Shown piece after piece: positions 1 through 7,965 of a stretch of DNA of 64,000 nt. Within the stretch, counting starts at the first letter, position 1, and each line of letters begins with the position of its first letter. The notes below the pieces were generated by a model that was not told the DNA's origin, searched no databases, and saw only the letters and a list, made by a program, of their open reading frames with translations. Source of the stretch: Haliscomenobacter sp. (GTDB lineage: Bacteria; Bacteroidota; Bacteroidia; Chitinophagales; Saprospiraceae); contig JADJHZ010000016.1 of assembly GCA_016707205.1 (NCBI GenBank), positions 1 to 64,000 of the forward strand. Reading direction: 5' to 3'. The position numbers were made by a program, and so were the translations under genes.

Positions 1-2
1 TA

Positions 3-239
3 GAGCTAACTTTCCCTGAATTCAAAACGAAAGCTATGACTTTTCCGCCTCCGACTAAATATCAAACCAACAATTCATTACTGAAGGAAATATTTTTAAA
101 AAAACTGCATAGTATTGGTATTGAAATTCCAATTAATAACTCTGATCCCATTGAAGACTATCTTGAAATGGGTTTAAAATTAGAAAGCGGATCATGCATA
201 ATTTACCTAATTCTAAGTATTTTAAAATGCATCTTTTAA
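3..239 (+). CDS. partial hypothetical protein, C-terminal end
   Basis: The frame is open from the first bases of the window to a stop at 239, so this is probably the 3' end of a gene that begins outside; an internal ATG lies at 36. The roughly 78 visible residues are Lys/Ile/Asn-rich and match the AT-rich composition of the neighbouring polysaccharide genes. The end is hydrophobic, which could be a late frame error. I do not recognise the family. It faces the convergent end of the minus-strand operon at 296. Confidence 0.3.
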   Translation, partial: ELTFPEFKTKAMTFPPPTKYQTNNSLLKEIFLKKLHSIGIEIPINNSDPIEDYLEMGLKLESGSCIIYLILSILKCIF

Positions 240-295
240 AAACTAAGTTATGTTAATATTACAAAAATTTATCTCGATGATTTGAAAAAAGGCTA

Positions 296-995
296 CTACA
301 AATCCTGATTCTGATCAGCAAGAAAACAATCACAATCTTTCTCACCAGATTTAATTCCCCATGTAGTAAAACTTCCTTTACCTCTAAAATATCCCGAAGA
401 CTTCATCCATTGTCTCCCTATGTCCTTTAGAACAACAGAGCCTCGATCAAATGGAACAATTAAATTATCATATCTTACAGTTAATAAAACACTTCTAATC
501 ATTTTCAGGGTTAGTCTTGTTATCAAGTTGAGTTGACAACCATTTATATAATCTATTGCGGAGAAGCCCTGGACCTAAGCAGAAATCATAATTCTTCCAT
601 TTCCATGCCCGAAGAATTATATGATCTAAGTCCCTATTATTCCTGAAGAGTATCATGAGATTTTTGATATCAATCTCTTCGAACAGCTCCCAATCGTCTT
701 CTAAATTGAAAATAAAATCATCCTTTGCATTTGACCAAAGCCATTTTAATGCCATTGAAAAATTAGGTGAAACGGGTCTTCGCCAAATTACTTCCTTGAA
801 ATATTTCTTGGCGATTTGAATACATTGGTTTCTTTCATAATCTGCGGCGTCATCAACAAAAGGATCAACGTTTATAAATAGTTTGAAATCCGATAAAGAA
901 CAACCTTTTAAATTTATAGAAAAGGAACGATATGTTCTTTCTAATAACTCCGGCCTAGGCATAGAGGTGGTTGTAAAACTAAGGGTACCTACCAT
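296..995 (-). CDS. GT-A fold glycosyltransferase (family 2-like), one frameshift
   Basis: This is the last gene of the minus-strand polysaccharide operon. Residues 1-165 are read in one frame and show a nucleotide-sugar transferase pattern: an N-terminal strand (GTLSFTTTSMPRPELL), and the acidic motif FNLEDDWELFEEID near residue 95, which would hold the metal and sugar-nucleotide. The frame then stops at 495. A second frame (526-296) carries on with VPFDRGSVVLKDIGRQWM, the usual C-terminal part of such enzymes. Removing one base from the T4 run at 502-505 joins the two as ...NPE-MIRSVL.... The whole protein would be about 230 residues, acting at the cytoplasmic membrane on a lipid-linked glycan. 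Acceptor and donor cannot be predicted. Confidence 0.65.
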
Positions 996-1025
996 AACAA
1001 AAAATCTATTTATAACATTTACTGA

Positions 1026-1603
1026 TTATACAAAAATCCTCATGTTAACATTCCATCTTTCAAATTCAAACAAATCGTGATTAAGATACAAAAAATGATT
1101 TACGCTATCTGTAACACTCTCAAAATTAACGCCGTTTGGAGGACCTGACATATAGTCGTCGACTACAATAACTCCAGATTCCGCTAAAAAAGGAGCAACT
1201 GATTCCAAATCGTGTAGACATCCTTCAAATGTATGATCACCATCAATGGTTATGAAGTCTATTCCATATGGAAATTCTTCTTTTATAAATTCAGGAGTAA
1301 GAACCACTTTAGAATCATTTTCAATAACCTTGAAATTATTAAACTAGACATCAACAACTTTTCCATTCTTCTACCATGAGGAGCTTTCCAATCTAAGTCT
1401 TTGTCAAGGAAATCATTTTTTAATATTATCACAATGATATAGAACAGACAGGGCAGATCTACCTGTACAAACCCGATTTCTAAAATGTATTCTGGTTTAA
1501 ATTTCTCCATCAATTCTTTGTATTTCAAGGCTTGATCAGAATTAAAATGGCCTGTAACACACCATAATTCGGTTTCAAAAACAGGAATAATCCTACTTCT
1601 CAT
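1026..1603 (-). pseudogene. class I SAM-dependent methyltransferase, frame broken
   Basis: Three reading-frame pieces together make a methyltransferase of the Methyltransf_24/TylF-like kind, about 190 residues. The start ATG (1603) overlaps the stop of the upstream glycosyltransferase as ATGA. The first piece ends at YILEIGF. The SAM-binding motif I continues in another frame as CTGRSALSVL, and the C-terminal piece (1307-1026) holds IDFITIDGDHTFEGCLHDL and VIVVDDYMSG, the acidic metal/SAM motifs of this family. In its setting it would O-methylate a sugar of the surface glycan. At least three indels separate the pieces, so it is either decayed or badly sequenced. Confidence 0.6.
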
Positions 1604-2421
1604 TTTGGATTGAAATTTAATGTTAATTCTAGTAGTGCTTTACGGTTAACCTCTAAATAATTTCTGTAATTATCCTTATTGATATTGGGATCGTGCCATT
1701 TATGAAGGAAAACTATATCAAGTTCATTAGTAGCATGATTACTTGGTCTTGCTATTTCATCTCTACAGCAAGCAACAATGGAATCAATTTTATACTCACT
1801 AAGTCTAAATTTAGGAGTTGATAGCATTTTCAGATAATAAAGAACTTGATAATCTTCCCAGCCATATCCTTGAAATCTTCTGAGAACCTCCCAAACTTAT
1901 AGGTGTTCTCGGTTTAATCGGATAACAGTTCCGCATGCCTTTTTAATTTCTTCTTTAAAATCATCGTTCTCCTTGCAAGCTGGAATGTTTTAAAATCAAC
2001 AACTCTATTCGAAATATTTTTCAGAAAATATTTATTGCAATAATAATATACTCCGATATTGGCCCAATTCCTTTTATCGGGCCGTAATACATTTAAAATC
2101 TAAGACTTTATCATAAAAACTGACATAAGGAATACAATCGACATCCTGTTTTAATATATACTCGCCAATTGCTATTTTTGCACCATAATTGTGAGCCAAA
2201 CCAATTGTAAAAACCTCATCGAAATCTATATAGTGATAATTGACACCAGCTTCCTTACACAAATGTTTTACATTTTTATTTGAATCACCTAAACTCAAAA
2301 GAAGAAACTCAATTTTTTCCTTTTTTACTATTTTCAAGTTCCTCATTAGAGGTACAAGGTTTTTAATTCTATCACGATATGGTATTAATACTGAAATTTC
2401 AATCATACAACGATACTTCAT
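1600..2421 (-). pseudogene. glycosyltransferase (GT2 N-terminus, GT7C-like C-terminus), frame broken
   Basis: The N-terminal piece (2421-2074) starts MKYRCMIEISVLIPYRDR, a typical GT2 opening, and contains the nucleotide-sugar motif LKQDVDCIPY (a DxD equivalent). A better start may be the internal Met before IEISVLIPYRDR. The region 1828-2073 has no single open frame, but reading across frames gives a segment with GYGWEDYQVLYYL, the GWxWED signature of galactosyltransferase-type C-terminal domains (Glyco_transf_7C). The last 75 residues (1827-1600) continue in frame with it. The gene lies 8 bp after the creatininase gene and overlaps the methyltransferase start by ATGA. Product length would be about 270 residues. 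Donor and acceptor are unknown. Confidence 0.6.
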
Positions 2422-2428
2422 CGAATTA

Positions 2429-3005
2429 CTAAATATCAGATTTGGGGATGAGAAGAATATTTATAAAATTCCCTTTGTAACTTTTTGTAAGGTTATCTAT
2501 TTGGCTAGTTTCACTTTCTCCTGCATGTCCATCTATCAATGATTGCCATTGATGGTTAATCATAATTTTATCCTTTTCATACAAATATGGTTTAGCATAA
2601 TAAAGAACATAGTCTCTTGGACAAGAGAGTTGATTTTGAATAAAATACGGTATTAGATGTTTATTTCCTCCATGACCATTTATTATGAGAATTTTTTCAA
2701 ACCCATTTCTAGATATTTCTTGGCAAATATTATCTAGCAATGAAAAAATTAAATCTTGTTCTAATGAAATTGTTCCAGCGCAATGTTTAGCCTCATTAAT
2801 TTGCGTAAAAAATGAAATCTGGAAAAATCACAACCGATTCCTCTTTTGCAACCCTTTCACACAATTCCCTAGCAATAAACATATCTGTACCTAGTGGTAA
2901 ATGGTTTCCATGTCTTTCTATACATGACAATGGCAGTAGGCAAACTTTTTCTGATATTTCTACTGCTTTAATAAATTCATTTCCAGTTAGATCTTGCCAA
3001 TTCAT
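2429..3005 (-). CDS. creatininase-family amidohydrolase, one frameshift
   Basis: The N-terminal piece (3005-2796) has LLPLSCIERHGNHLPLGTD, the first metal-binding signature of the creatininase family (E..GxHLPxxTD). The C-terminal piece has ILIINGHGGNK and DGHAGESETS, the second and third signatures. The frame change lies at the A6 run 2807-2812; reading through gives FTQINEAKHCAGTISLEQD, matching the expected PGTxSL segment. Members hydrolyse cyclic or linear amides with two metal ions; some act on formamides in cofactor pathways. At about 190 residues it is shorter than the usual 230-260. Its place inside a glycan operon suggests it removes or remodels an amide on a sugar, which is inference. 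Confidence 0.7.
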
Positions 3006-3088
3006 TATGTATTTTTTCTATAAAAAAATTATTAGTAGAGAGAATTTCCATACCACTCATTGTTCTTGTCAGGTTTTGATCTGGTTTA

Positions 3089-3879
3089 TTAATAAAAAAA
3101 CACCTTATTGGCAGTTTGTCCAATAAAATTACATGTAATCTTGCATGATTGGTTACTTCTTTTTGTAACACCATGAATTGATAAAGGAGAGTTTATGAAA
3201 AAAATAAGGGTATTAGCTTCATATGGAATTGTTTTATACTCAGAAATGAATTTTTTTATCTATATGGTTTCTGTTGTCAAAACTAATTTTGTACCTTGGT
3301 ATTTAGGTTTAACTTTATAAATAGTAAAATTTCCTCCTTTTGTATTGTCTTCTTCCAACTTGAAGTATAGTAACCCCGCAAACAAAGCGACTTCCCTATC
3401 TAAATGAGCTTCTCTTGAAATTGATGACTTTTGCAAACCGGTGAACAATAAGTAGGCTGGCAGTCTAACTCTAAATCGGACGAAAGATTGGAACCCCTAA
3501 CTGATGTTCTTATTTCATTCAATGATTTTTGATTAAAAACATGAGGATAGGCTAGCTTAATTGTGTTCCCAAAAAGTAAAACAATCTTTTGAAAGAATGC
3601 ATTTGATGTATGTACTCTTGCAAAGTTGCGCCATATTTTCGGAATAGAAGGTTCATTAAGTAAATCTATGCTTTTAAACCAAAAATATTTGTTACTACCA
3701 ATATTATTTTCATCAACATATAAGTCTTTATTAGGAAATTCATTATATAATGCTTTATAATACGAAATCGGTAATGCTTCTTTAATTACCAGGTGGGGAA
3801 AGGGTTCTAGATCAATCATTTCAGGACGAGCCCTATCTAAAATAGTTATGGAATTATTATCTGACCAATTAATTTTCAT
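3089..3879 (-). CDS. 2-oxoglutarate/Fe(II)-dependent oxygenase, frame broken twice
   Basis: The first frame (3879-3400, 159 residues) overlaps the end of the CMP-sugar synthetase by 11 bp. The second frame (3448-3260) contains REAHLDREVALFAGLLYF and TKGGNFTIYK, the HxD iron-binding motif and following strands of prolyl-hydroxylase-like double-stranded beta-helix enzymes. After an in-frame TAG at 3260-3262 the same frame continues with FFINSPLSIHGVTKR, which supplies the distal iron His and the Arg that binds 2-oxoglutarate, and stops at 3089. All key residues are therefore present. The total is about 260 residues, the normal size. It probably hydroxylates a sugar or lipid-linked intermediate of the neighbouring pathway; the substrate is unknown. 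Confidence 0.65.
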
Positions 3880-4579
3880 GTTTCAAGGAATGATAATATA
3901 AGTGAATTGTTTCAGCGATAACAAAATCTAAAATTGTGTCAATATCAATTGACCTTTCCCTAGGCATAAATGAACCAACAATTTTTCCTCGGTAGAAATT
4001 CTTGTATTTACTGAATGAATCCCACCACATTCCATAATAGGCACCATTCGGACGGTATACTTTTCTTTGATCTTGCGACCTAGAGTCCCCTGTAGCAAAG
4101 GGAAATTCAGGTTTATAACCTTTTATGAGGCCATTTTTCTTTAATAATAATCCTAAATCCGGAGGGAACTCATATTCAGTTATACTGATGACTCCATCAA
4201 TTGAATGATCTAAAGATTCTAGTCCCTTTTTAATATCTTCTTCAGATTTTAATGGGCAAGTAGGTAGGCATAACCAAATTTGGTTAAAACCTTTACCATC
4301 ATTAAGATCAAAATAATGTTTTACTGTATCAATAACTTTTGACCTGTCACTAGCAAGAAAATCTGGTCTTTTGGACAAAACTATTTTATCTTTTAATTGG
4401 ACACACTCCAATATCTTTATGTCATCTGATGTAACGATTATTTCGTCAAAAAAATCGTAGATAACATCTATGGTTTGTTGTATTAGGGGCTTTCCTGCAA
4501 ACATTTTGCAGTTTTTGTTTGGTAATCTTTTGGATCCACCTCTGCCAGGGACAATAACAAGTCTTTTCGTATTCATCAA
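3869..4579 (-). CDS. acylneuraminate cytidylyltransferase-family CMP-sugar synthetase
   Basis: This intact 236-residue protein transfers CMP from CTP to a 2-keto-3-deoxy sugar acid, the activation step before glycosyl transfer. The N-terminal VPGRGGSKRLPNKN is the CTP-binding signature of the NeuA/PseF/LegF family. VTSDD, LQPT-like LCLPTCPL and RPNGAYYG are further family motifs, and the C-terminal DIDTILDF holds a conserved metal-binding Asp pair. It lies 15 bp downstream of the KdsA-like gene, so the likely substrate is the ulosonate made by that enzyme rather than necessarily sialic acid. The start at 4579 has a second Met one codon later. The exact sugar cannot be read from sequence. Confidence 0.85.
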   Translation of the reverse strand: MMNTKRLVIVPGRGGSKRLPNKNCKMFAGKPLIQQTIDVIYDFFDEIIVTSDDIKILECVQLKDKIVLSKRPDFLASDRSKVIDTVKHYFDLNDGKGFNQIWLCLPTCPLKSEEDIKKGLESLDHSIDGVISITEYEFPPDLGLLLKKNGLIKGYKPEFPFATGDSRSQDQRKVYRPNGAYYGMWWDSFSKYKNFYRGKIVGSFMPRERSIDIDTILDFVIAETIHLYYHSLKHEN

Positions 4580-4594
4580 AAATGAATTAAACCA

Positions 4595-5365
4595 TTACAA
4601 TGAAGCATAAATTGCATCATATTTTTCAATTAAGTGTTCAATTCTATTGAGGTGTATTTGACAAGTTGAATCAGATATAGCATTTTCTGGATCAATATGC
4701 ACCTCCGCAAAAACACCATGATATCCAAAAATGCTAGAAGCTAAAAAATACTTTTCTGCTAAAATACTGTCCCCCACTGTAAAGCCTTCATTGGTCACAT
4801 ATTGAGTAGAATGAGTACAATCTAAAATTACCCTATCAAAGGACTTACATAATAAACTTAATGAGCCAAAATCAACTAACAATTTTGAATATCCGAATTG
4901 AGTGCCACGCTCAGTAAGCCAAACATTTGCATTTGGGTTGATTTGTTTTATTTTACTAACTGAATGAATAATATTTTCAGGGCTTATCCATTGACCTTTC
5001 TTAATGTTTATGGTTTGAAAATATTTTGCACATTCCGTAATCAAATCTGTTTGTCTACAAAGAAATGCAGGTATTTGGATGCAGTCAACTAATTCAACTA
5101 ACTCGCGTACTTGAAAGGATTCATGCACGTCTGTTGTCAATTTTGCACCAGGAAAGGCCTTCTTAAAGTCATAGAAAATTTCCTTGCTTTCTTCCAACCC
5201 AACCCCTCTTTTTCCAAAAATGGAAGACCGATTGGCTTTGTCAAAGGAGGCTTTATAAAACCATTCCCTATTGTTGTTCATTAGCTTTGCCAATCTTTCA
5301 CCAATTGCAAAATAAGTTTTTCTTGACTCTAAGGCACAGGGACCAAGTATCCAAGTTTTTTTCAT
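4595..5365 (-). CDS. kdsA: KdsA-like 3-deoxy-ulosonate 8-phosphate synthase
   Basis: The 256-residue protein has the whole KDO-8-phosphate synthase motif set: GPCALES near the N-terminus, KASFDKANRSS, GKRGVGLEE, TDVHES, IQIPAFLCRQTDL, ERGTQFGY, DCTHSTQ and FAEVHIDP. This family condenses phosphoenolpyruvate with arabinose 5-phosphate (or a related aldose phosphate). The Cys in GPC, the His of THSTQ and the Glu and Asp of AEVHID correspond to the metal ligands of the metal-dependent (Aquifex-type) class. It is about 20 residues shorter than housekeeping KdsA. Its position next to a CMP-sugar synthetase and a DHDPS/NAL-type aldolase suggests a capsule or O-antigen sugar rather than core lipid A KDO; that is inference. 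Confidence 0.85.
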   Translation of the reverse strand: MKKTWILGPCALESRKTYFAIGERLAKLMNNNREWFYKASFDKANRSSIFGKRGVGLEESKEIFYDFKKAFPGAKLTTDVHESFQVRELVELVDCIQIPAFLCRQTDLITECAKYFQTINIKKGQWISPENIIHSVSKIKQINPNANVWLTERGTQFGYSKLLVDFGSLSLLCKSFDRVILDCTHSTQYVTNEGFTVGDSILAEKYFLASSIFGYHGVFAEVHIDPENAISDSTCQIHLNRIEHLIEKYDAIYASL

Positions 5366-5420
5366 AGTGATGCTGTTGAATTAAATTCATGGATTTTTCT
5401 TTCAATCACCTGTAAAATTC

Positions 5421-6292
5421 TTAGTATTTTTCTTTTTTTTCTTTCAATTTTGGCAAATTAAAAGGTCTTCGCTGATATTTCGAGATTAACTTAAGCTCTG
5501 CTAGAGCATATCTTAGGGCCTGATGCCAACCTACTTCAAAAAACACATTAAAAAATGGAGTTTCCAAATATCGAATGATATTTTCTGCTTTCTCCTTTTC
5601 GCCATTTGAGAAAAATTTCATAAAATCAAGCTCAATTTGAGGATATATACTTCCTATTCCACTTAGAAAAGATTGAGCTCCTGACAATTCTAGTAAAGCA
5701 AATCTTCTCATACTGCCTCCGGCTACAATTATTTCAAAACTCTCTTTATCTCTAATATTTGAACATAAATTGAAACCTTCTTCATAGCTGGGAGTTTCTT
5801 CTTTCATTCCCACAATAAATGGAGAGGCTTCTTTGATTTTATTTATCATTTTGGCGCTATATGTCATAATGCCTCCTCGATAAGAAATCATTTTAAGACC
5901 GTGAAAATAAAATCTTCTCTGAAACCTATTAGTGACTCTTGAATAAAAAGAAATCAAGCTTTCTTCATCATAGTATCTCTCAGGATATATAAGCATAATA
6001 GGAGAGTCTTCGCAAAACTTAAGCATTTCATCTAAAAAACGGCTCAGATGATATTCAGAAAGCTTGGGAGTGGCTAAAATACTTTTTTCTTCCATAAATA
6101 TTGTGAACACATTTATTAAAATATAGTATTTCATCATTCGTTAGTAACCCAAATTGAGACGTTCCAATGTTGTTGTAATTCGGGGCACTTTACTTTTCAT
6201 TAAATAAATTAAATATTTTCGATACTTTCGAAATCCATTTCTCCTGATTTTTTAAAGGAAGGAGGAATTGGAAATAATGGTCCATATTCCAT
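5421..6292 (-). CDS. dihydrodipicolinate synthase/N-acetylneuraminate lyase family aldolase, frame broken
   Basis: The longest open piece (6137-5421, 238 residues) covers most of a pyruvate-dependent class I aldolase barrel. VGMKEETPSYEEG carries the Schiff-base Lys, and IMLIYPERYY occupies the position of the catalytic Tyr strand. The N-terminus is recovered in other frames: a start at 6292 gives MEYGPLFPIPPSFKKSGEMD, then GTSQFGLLTNDEILYF, matching the GtTGE...Lt.eE region of the family. Joined length is about 290 residues, exactly the family norm. The missing continuity is due to at least two single-base indels at 6137-6230. In this operon it could make or cleave an ulosonate; lysine synthesis is unlikely given the context. 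Confidence 0.65.
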
Positions 6293-6307
6293 ACTTATTT
6301 TAAAAAT

Positions 6308-6800
6308 TTAATCCGTTTGGTACTTAAAGTTGCTCAATATATTTTTCTCAACAACAGAATCATGATTACTATTTGATCTGTCATGAACTTCATAATAATG
6401 AAAAGGTTCCATTCGCCAAGAGTCAATTCCGGCAATAACAACTTCATAGTTCATCGCCAGGGCATGCGCTATGGCCAACAAACCGCTAGATGGCCATTTT
6501 TCTGAGTGAATACTCCCAAAAAGATCAACTGAAGTTTATAAGCTACATCTGTGTTTGGTATTATTTCTATGGGATTATCATATTTTTAAGCATATTAAAG
6601 GCCTTTTTAGTTTTCATTATCACGATCTCTGATTGGAATATTCAGCCATATTTCTCTAAAAGTTTGAGGCGATTGCATGTGAGATAATGAATACCACCTA
6701 GACCATATTGTTGTTTTTGACCCCACAAATTTTTCATATCCTTTAGTTCTGAAACCGTTGAATCTCACAATATTTTTAAGACTTTCAAATTACTGAGTGT
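6308..6800 (-). pseudogene. truncated GT29 (sialyltransferase)-like glycosyltransferase
   Basis: No long ORF is called here, but reading the minus strand across frames gives a consistent protein. From the 5' side it shows IVRFNGFRTKGYEKFVGSKT, then NPIEIIPNTDVAY, then KWPSSGLLAIAHALAM followed by VVIAGIDSW and FHYYEVHD, ending FKYQTD* at 6308. The RFN...GSKT, PSSGLLA, aGiD and HYY...HD features are those of GT29-type sialyltransferases found in bacteria and large viruses. These use CMP-activated sugars, fitting the CMP-sugar synthetase downstream. The N-terminal part is missing; the coding signal stops close to the insertion-sequence remnant end at 6820. Several indels also break the frame. 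Confidence 0.5.
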
Positions 6801-6819
6801 TTGTAAACTAATATAATAG

Positions 6820-7176
6820 GAGTTACGCACTAAGGGTTTAGATCAGGGCAACCAAACATACCCCCAGTAAGGGTTTGTGATGCTTACCCAGCCAATGTTT
6901 CGCTACCAGAGGGTGGATTCCGCATCAGAGTAGGGCTTGTCGACAACATAGTCATCCAGGCTCAGCTGGCCTCCTTCCAAAATCAGGTTGGGAGCCGCTT
7001 TGGCGAAAAGATCTATGCCCGTATAGACGCCCTCGTTCAATAGCCGGTTGACTTTGTCATGGCTAACTTCCAGCACCTCTGCGGCACGAACACAGCTGTT
7101 CCCCGCCGGAGTGCTCAACAATTGTGCAATGTATAATTCTATTTCCATGATGGAAGTTAACTATTTTGCGTAACTC
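6820..7176 (-). mobile_element. deleted insertion-sequence remnant with 10-bp terminal inverted repeats
   Basis: The segment starts with GAGTTACGCA (6820-6829) and ends with TGCGTAACTC (7167-7176), a perfect 10-bp inverted repeat about 357 bp apart. It encloses one 81-codon ORF (7148-6903, minus) whose start, MEIELYIAQLLS, and motif VSHDKVNRLL look like the N-terminus of DDE transposases of the IS701/IS4 kind; the catalytic domain is absent. Its base composition is richer in GC than the AT-rich polysaccharide genes beside it. No clear target-site duplication is visible. It is best read as an internally deleted, non-autonomous copy that could still be mobilised by a full-length relative elsewhere. 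Confidence 0.65.
6903..7148 (-). CDS. transposase N-terminal fragment
   Basis: This 81-residue ORF begins inside the right inverted repeat region and keeps only the N-terminal helix-turn-helix part of a transposase (VLEVSHDKVNRLL, then FAKAAPNLILEGGQLSLDDY with an Asp pair that may be the first catalytic acidic region). The stop at 6903 is followed at once by the left end of the element, so the remaining two-thirds of the enzyme is deleted. It is not expected to be active alone. Confidence 0.55.
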   Translation of the reverse strand: MEIELYIAQLLSTPAGNSCVRAAEVLEVSHDKVNRLLNEGVYTGIDLFAKAAPNLILEGGQLSLDDYVVDKPYSDAESTLW

Positions 7177-7221
7177 TATGTATAAATAAAATTAATAAAA
7201 ATACAGCCCCTTTCCTTTTTG

Positions 7222-7404
7222 TCACCTTCGAACACCGCTACCGCCACATTCGGGGCAGACGTGTCCATCTTTCTTTCCTGTACCTTTGCAAACAGGGCAT
7301 GGTACTGGAGGCTTTGGTCCTGTTTCTGGTCCTGGTGCCATAGCTATTGCTTTTTGATGATTAATGCCTACTCTATATGGTTTTCGGCTTCCCCGACAAT
7401 TCAT
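7222..7404 (-). CDS. small zinc-ribbon protein (DnaJ-type CxxCxGxG pairs)
   Basis: The 60-residue protein has a basic N-terminus, a Pro/Gly-rich linker and a C-terminal zinc ribbon formed by CPVCKGTG and CPECGGSG, two CxxCxGxG elements like those in the cysteine-rich domain of DnaJ. Four cysteines can bind one zinc ion. It starts 29 bp after the stop of the small ORF upstream and is the last gene of the minus-strand cluster that also holds the zinc-knuckle protein. The function is unknown; a role in protein or nucleic-acid binding is a guess from the ribbon alone. Confidence 0.5.
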   Translation of the reverse strand: MNCRGSRKPYRVGINHQKAIAMAPGPETGPKPPVPCPVCKGTGKKDGHVCPECGGSGVRR

Positions 7405-7433
7405 TTGTTATGCCATACGGTCGTACGGAATAC

Positions 7434-7648
7434 CTACCAGTCAGAAATTTTCTCAATATCTCTACCAGAGTATGAACGAATCAGAGTAAGTGCGTCTTCT
7501 AAGCTTCTTGTTTTACCTATCAGGTTGTTATCATTAGAAATAAGCCCCACATTTACTTGATAAACATAATAAGTTCCATCGTAATGACTCACTTTGAGCA
7601 GTTCTTACCTCCGCCTTTGACTACTATTTTTTTTTCCATGTTCGACAT
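7434..7648 (-). CDS. small hypothetical protein (about 70 aa), one frameshift
   Basis: A start at 7648 (MSNMEKKIVVKGGGK) is followed, after a frame change near GGAGGTAAGAAC, by VSHYDGTYYVYQVNVGLI and a C-terminus ending EKISDW at 7434. The second half reads as a compact alternation of strand-like segments and a helix (SLEDALTLIRSYSGRD). It resembles the short DUF-type proteins that often follow secretion or toxin genes, but I do not recognise the family. It sits 21 bp after the upstream small gene and before the zinc-ribbon gene, so co-transcription is likely. Confidence 0.4.
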
Positions 7649-7669
7649 ATTTGAATCAATGAAAATAAA

Positions 7670-7956
7670 TTATGTTTTCGCAATATCTTTACTTCCATCT
7701 TTTTCCTGCCCCACAATTTGGCGTAAATCCTTTCGCTTAAGTTTTTTTGCCCCCATTAAGCTCCAGATAAGCCGCCCTTGCAGAAATATTCAAATCTTTT
7801 TCATCATGCTGACCTCATAAATAAAAGGCTATCCAGATCTACTTCATAGTTTCTCTGATAGCCTTCTCTCATCGGACTATAAGGTACCTCTATGCCCTGA
7901 ACGACAGAATGACTTTTGTCACCTTTAGCCCTGAACTTTTCGCCCCCTTCAACCAT
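7670..7956 (-). CDS. small hypothetical protein (about 95 aa), frame broken
   Basis: A start at 7956, 9 bp after the upstream stop, gives MVEGGEKFRAKGDKSHSVVQ and continues to YEVDLDSLLF. After indels the same protein seems to go on as DEKDLNISARAAYLELNGGK and KRKDLRQIVGQEKDGSKDI, stopping at 7670. It is charged, has no signal peptide or membrane segment, and I cannot assign it. The tight spacing on both sides supports a shared transcript with the coiled-coil protein. Confidence 0.4.
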
Positions 7957-7965
7957 TATTGGAAT

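Noticed and set aside
2977..3174. 65-codon minus-strand ORF between the oxygenase and creatininase genes
   Set aside because: It is an alternative frame over the 3' end of the oxygenase gene, where the frame giving NSPLSIHGVTKR fits the family.
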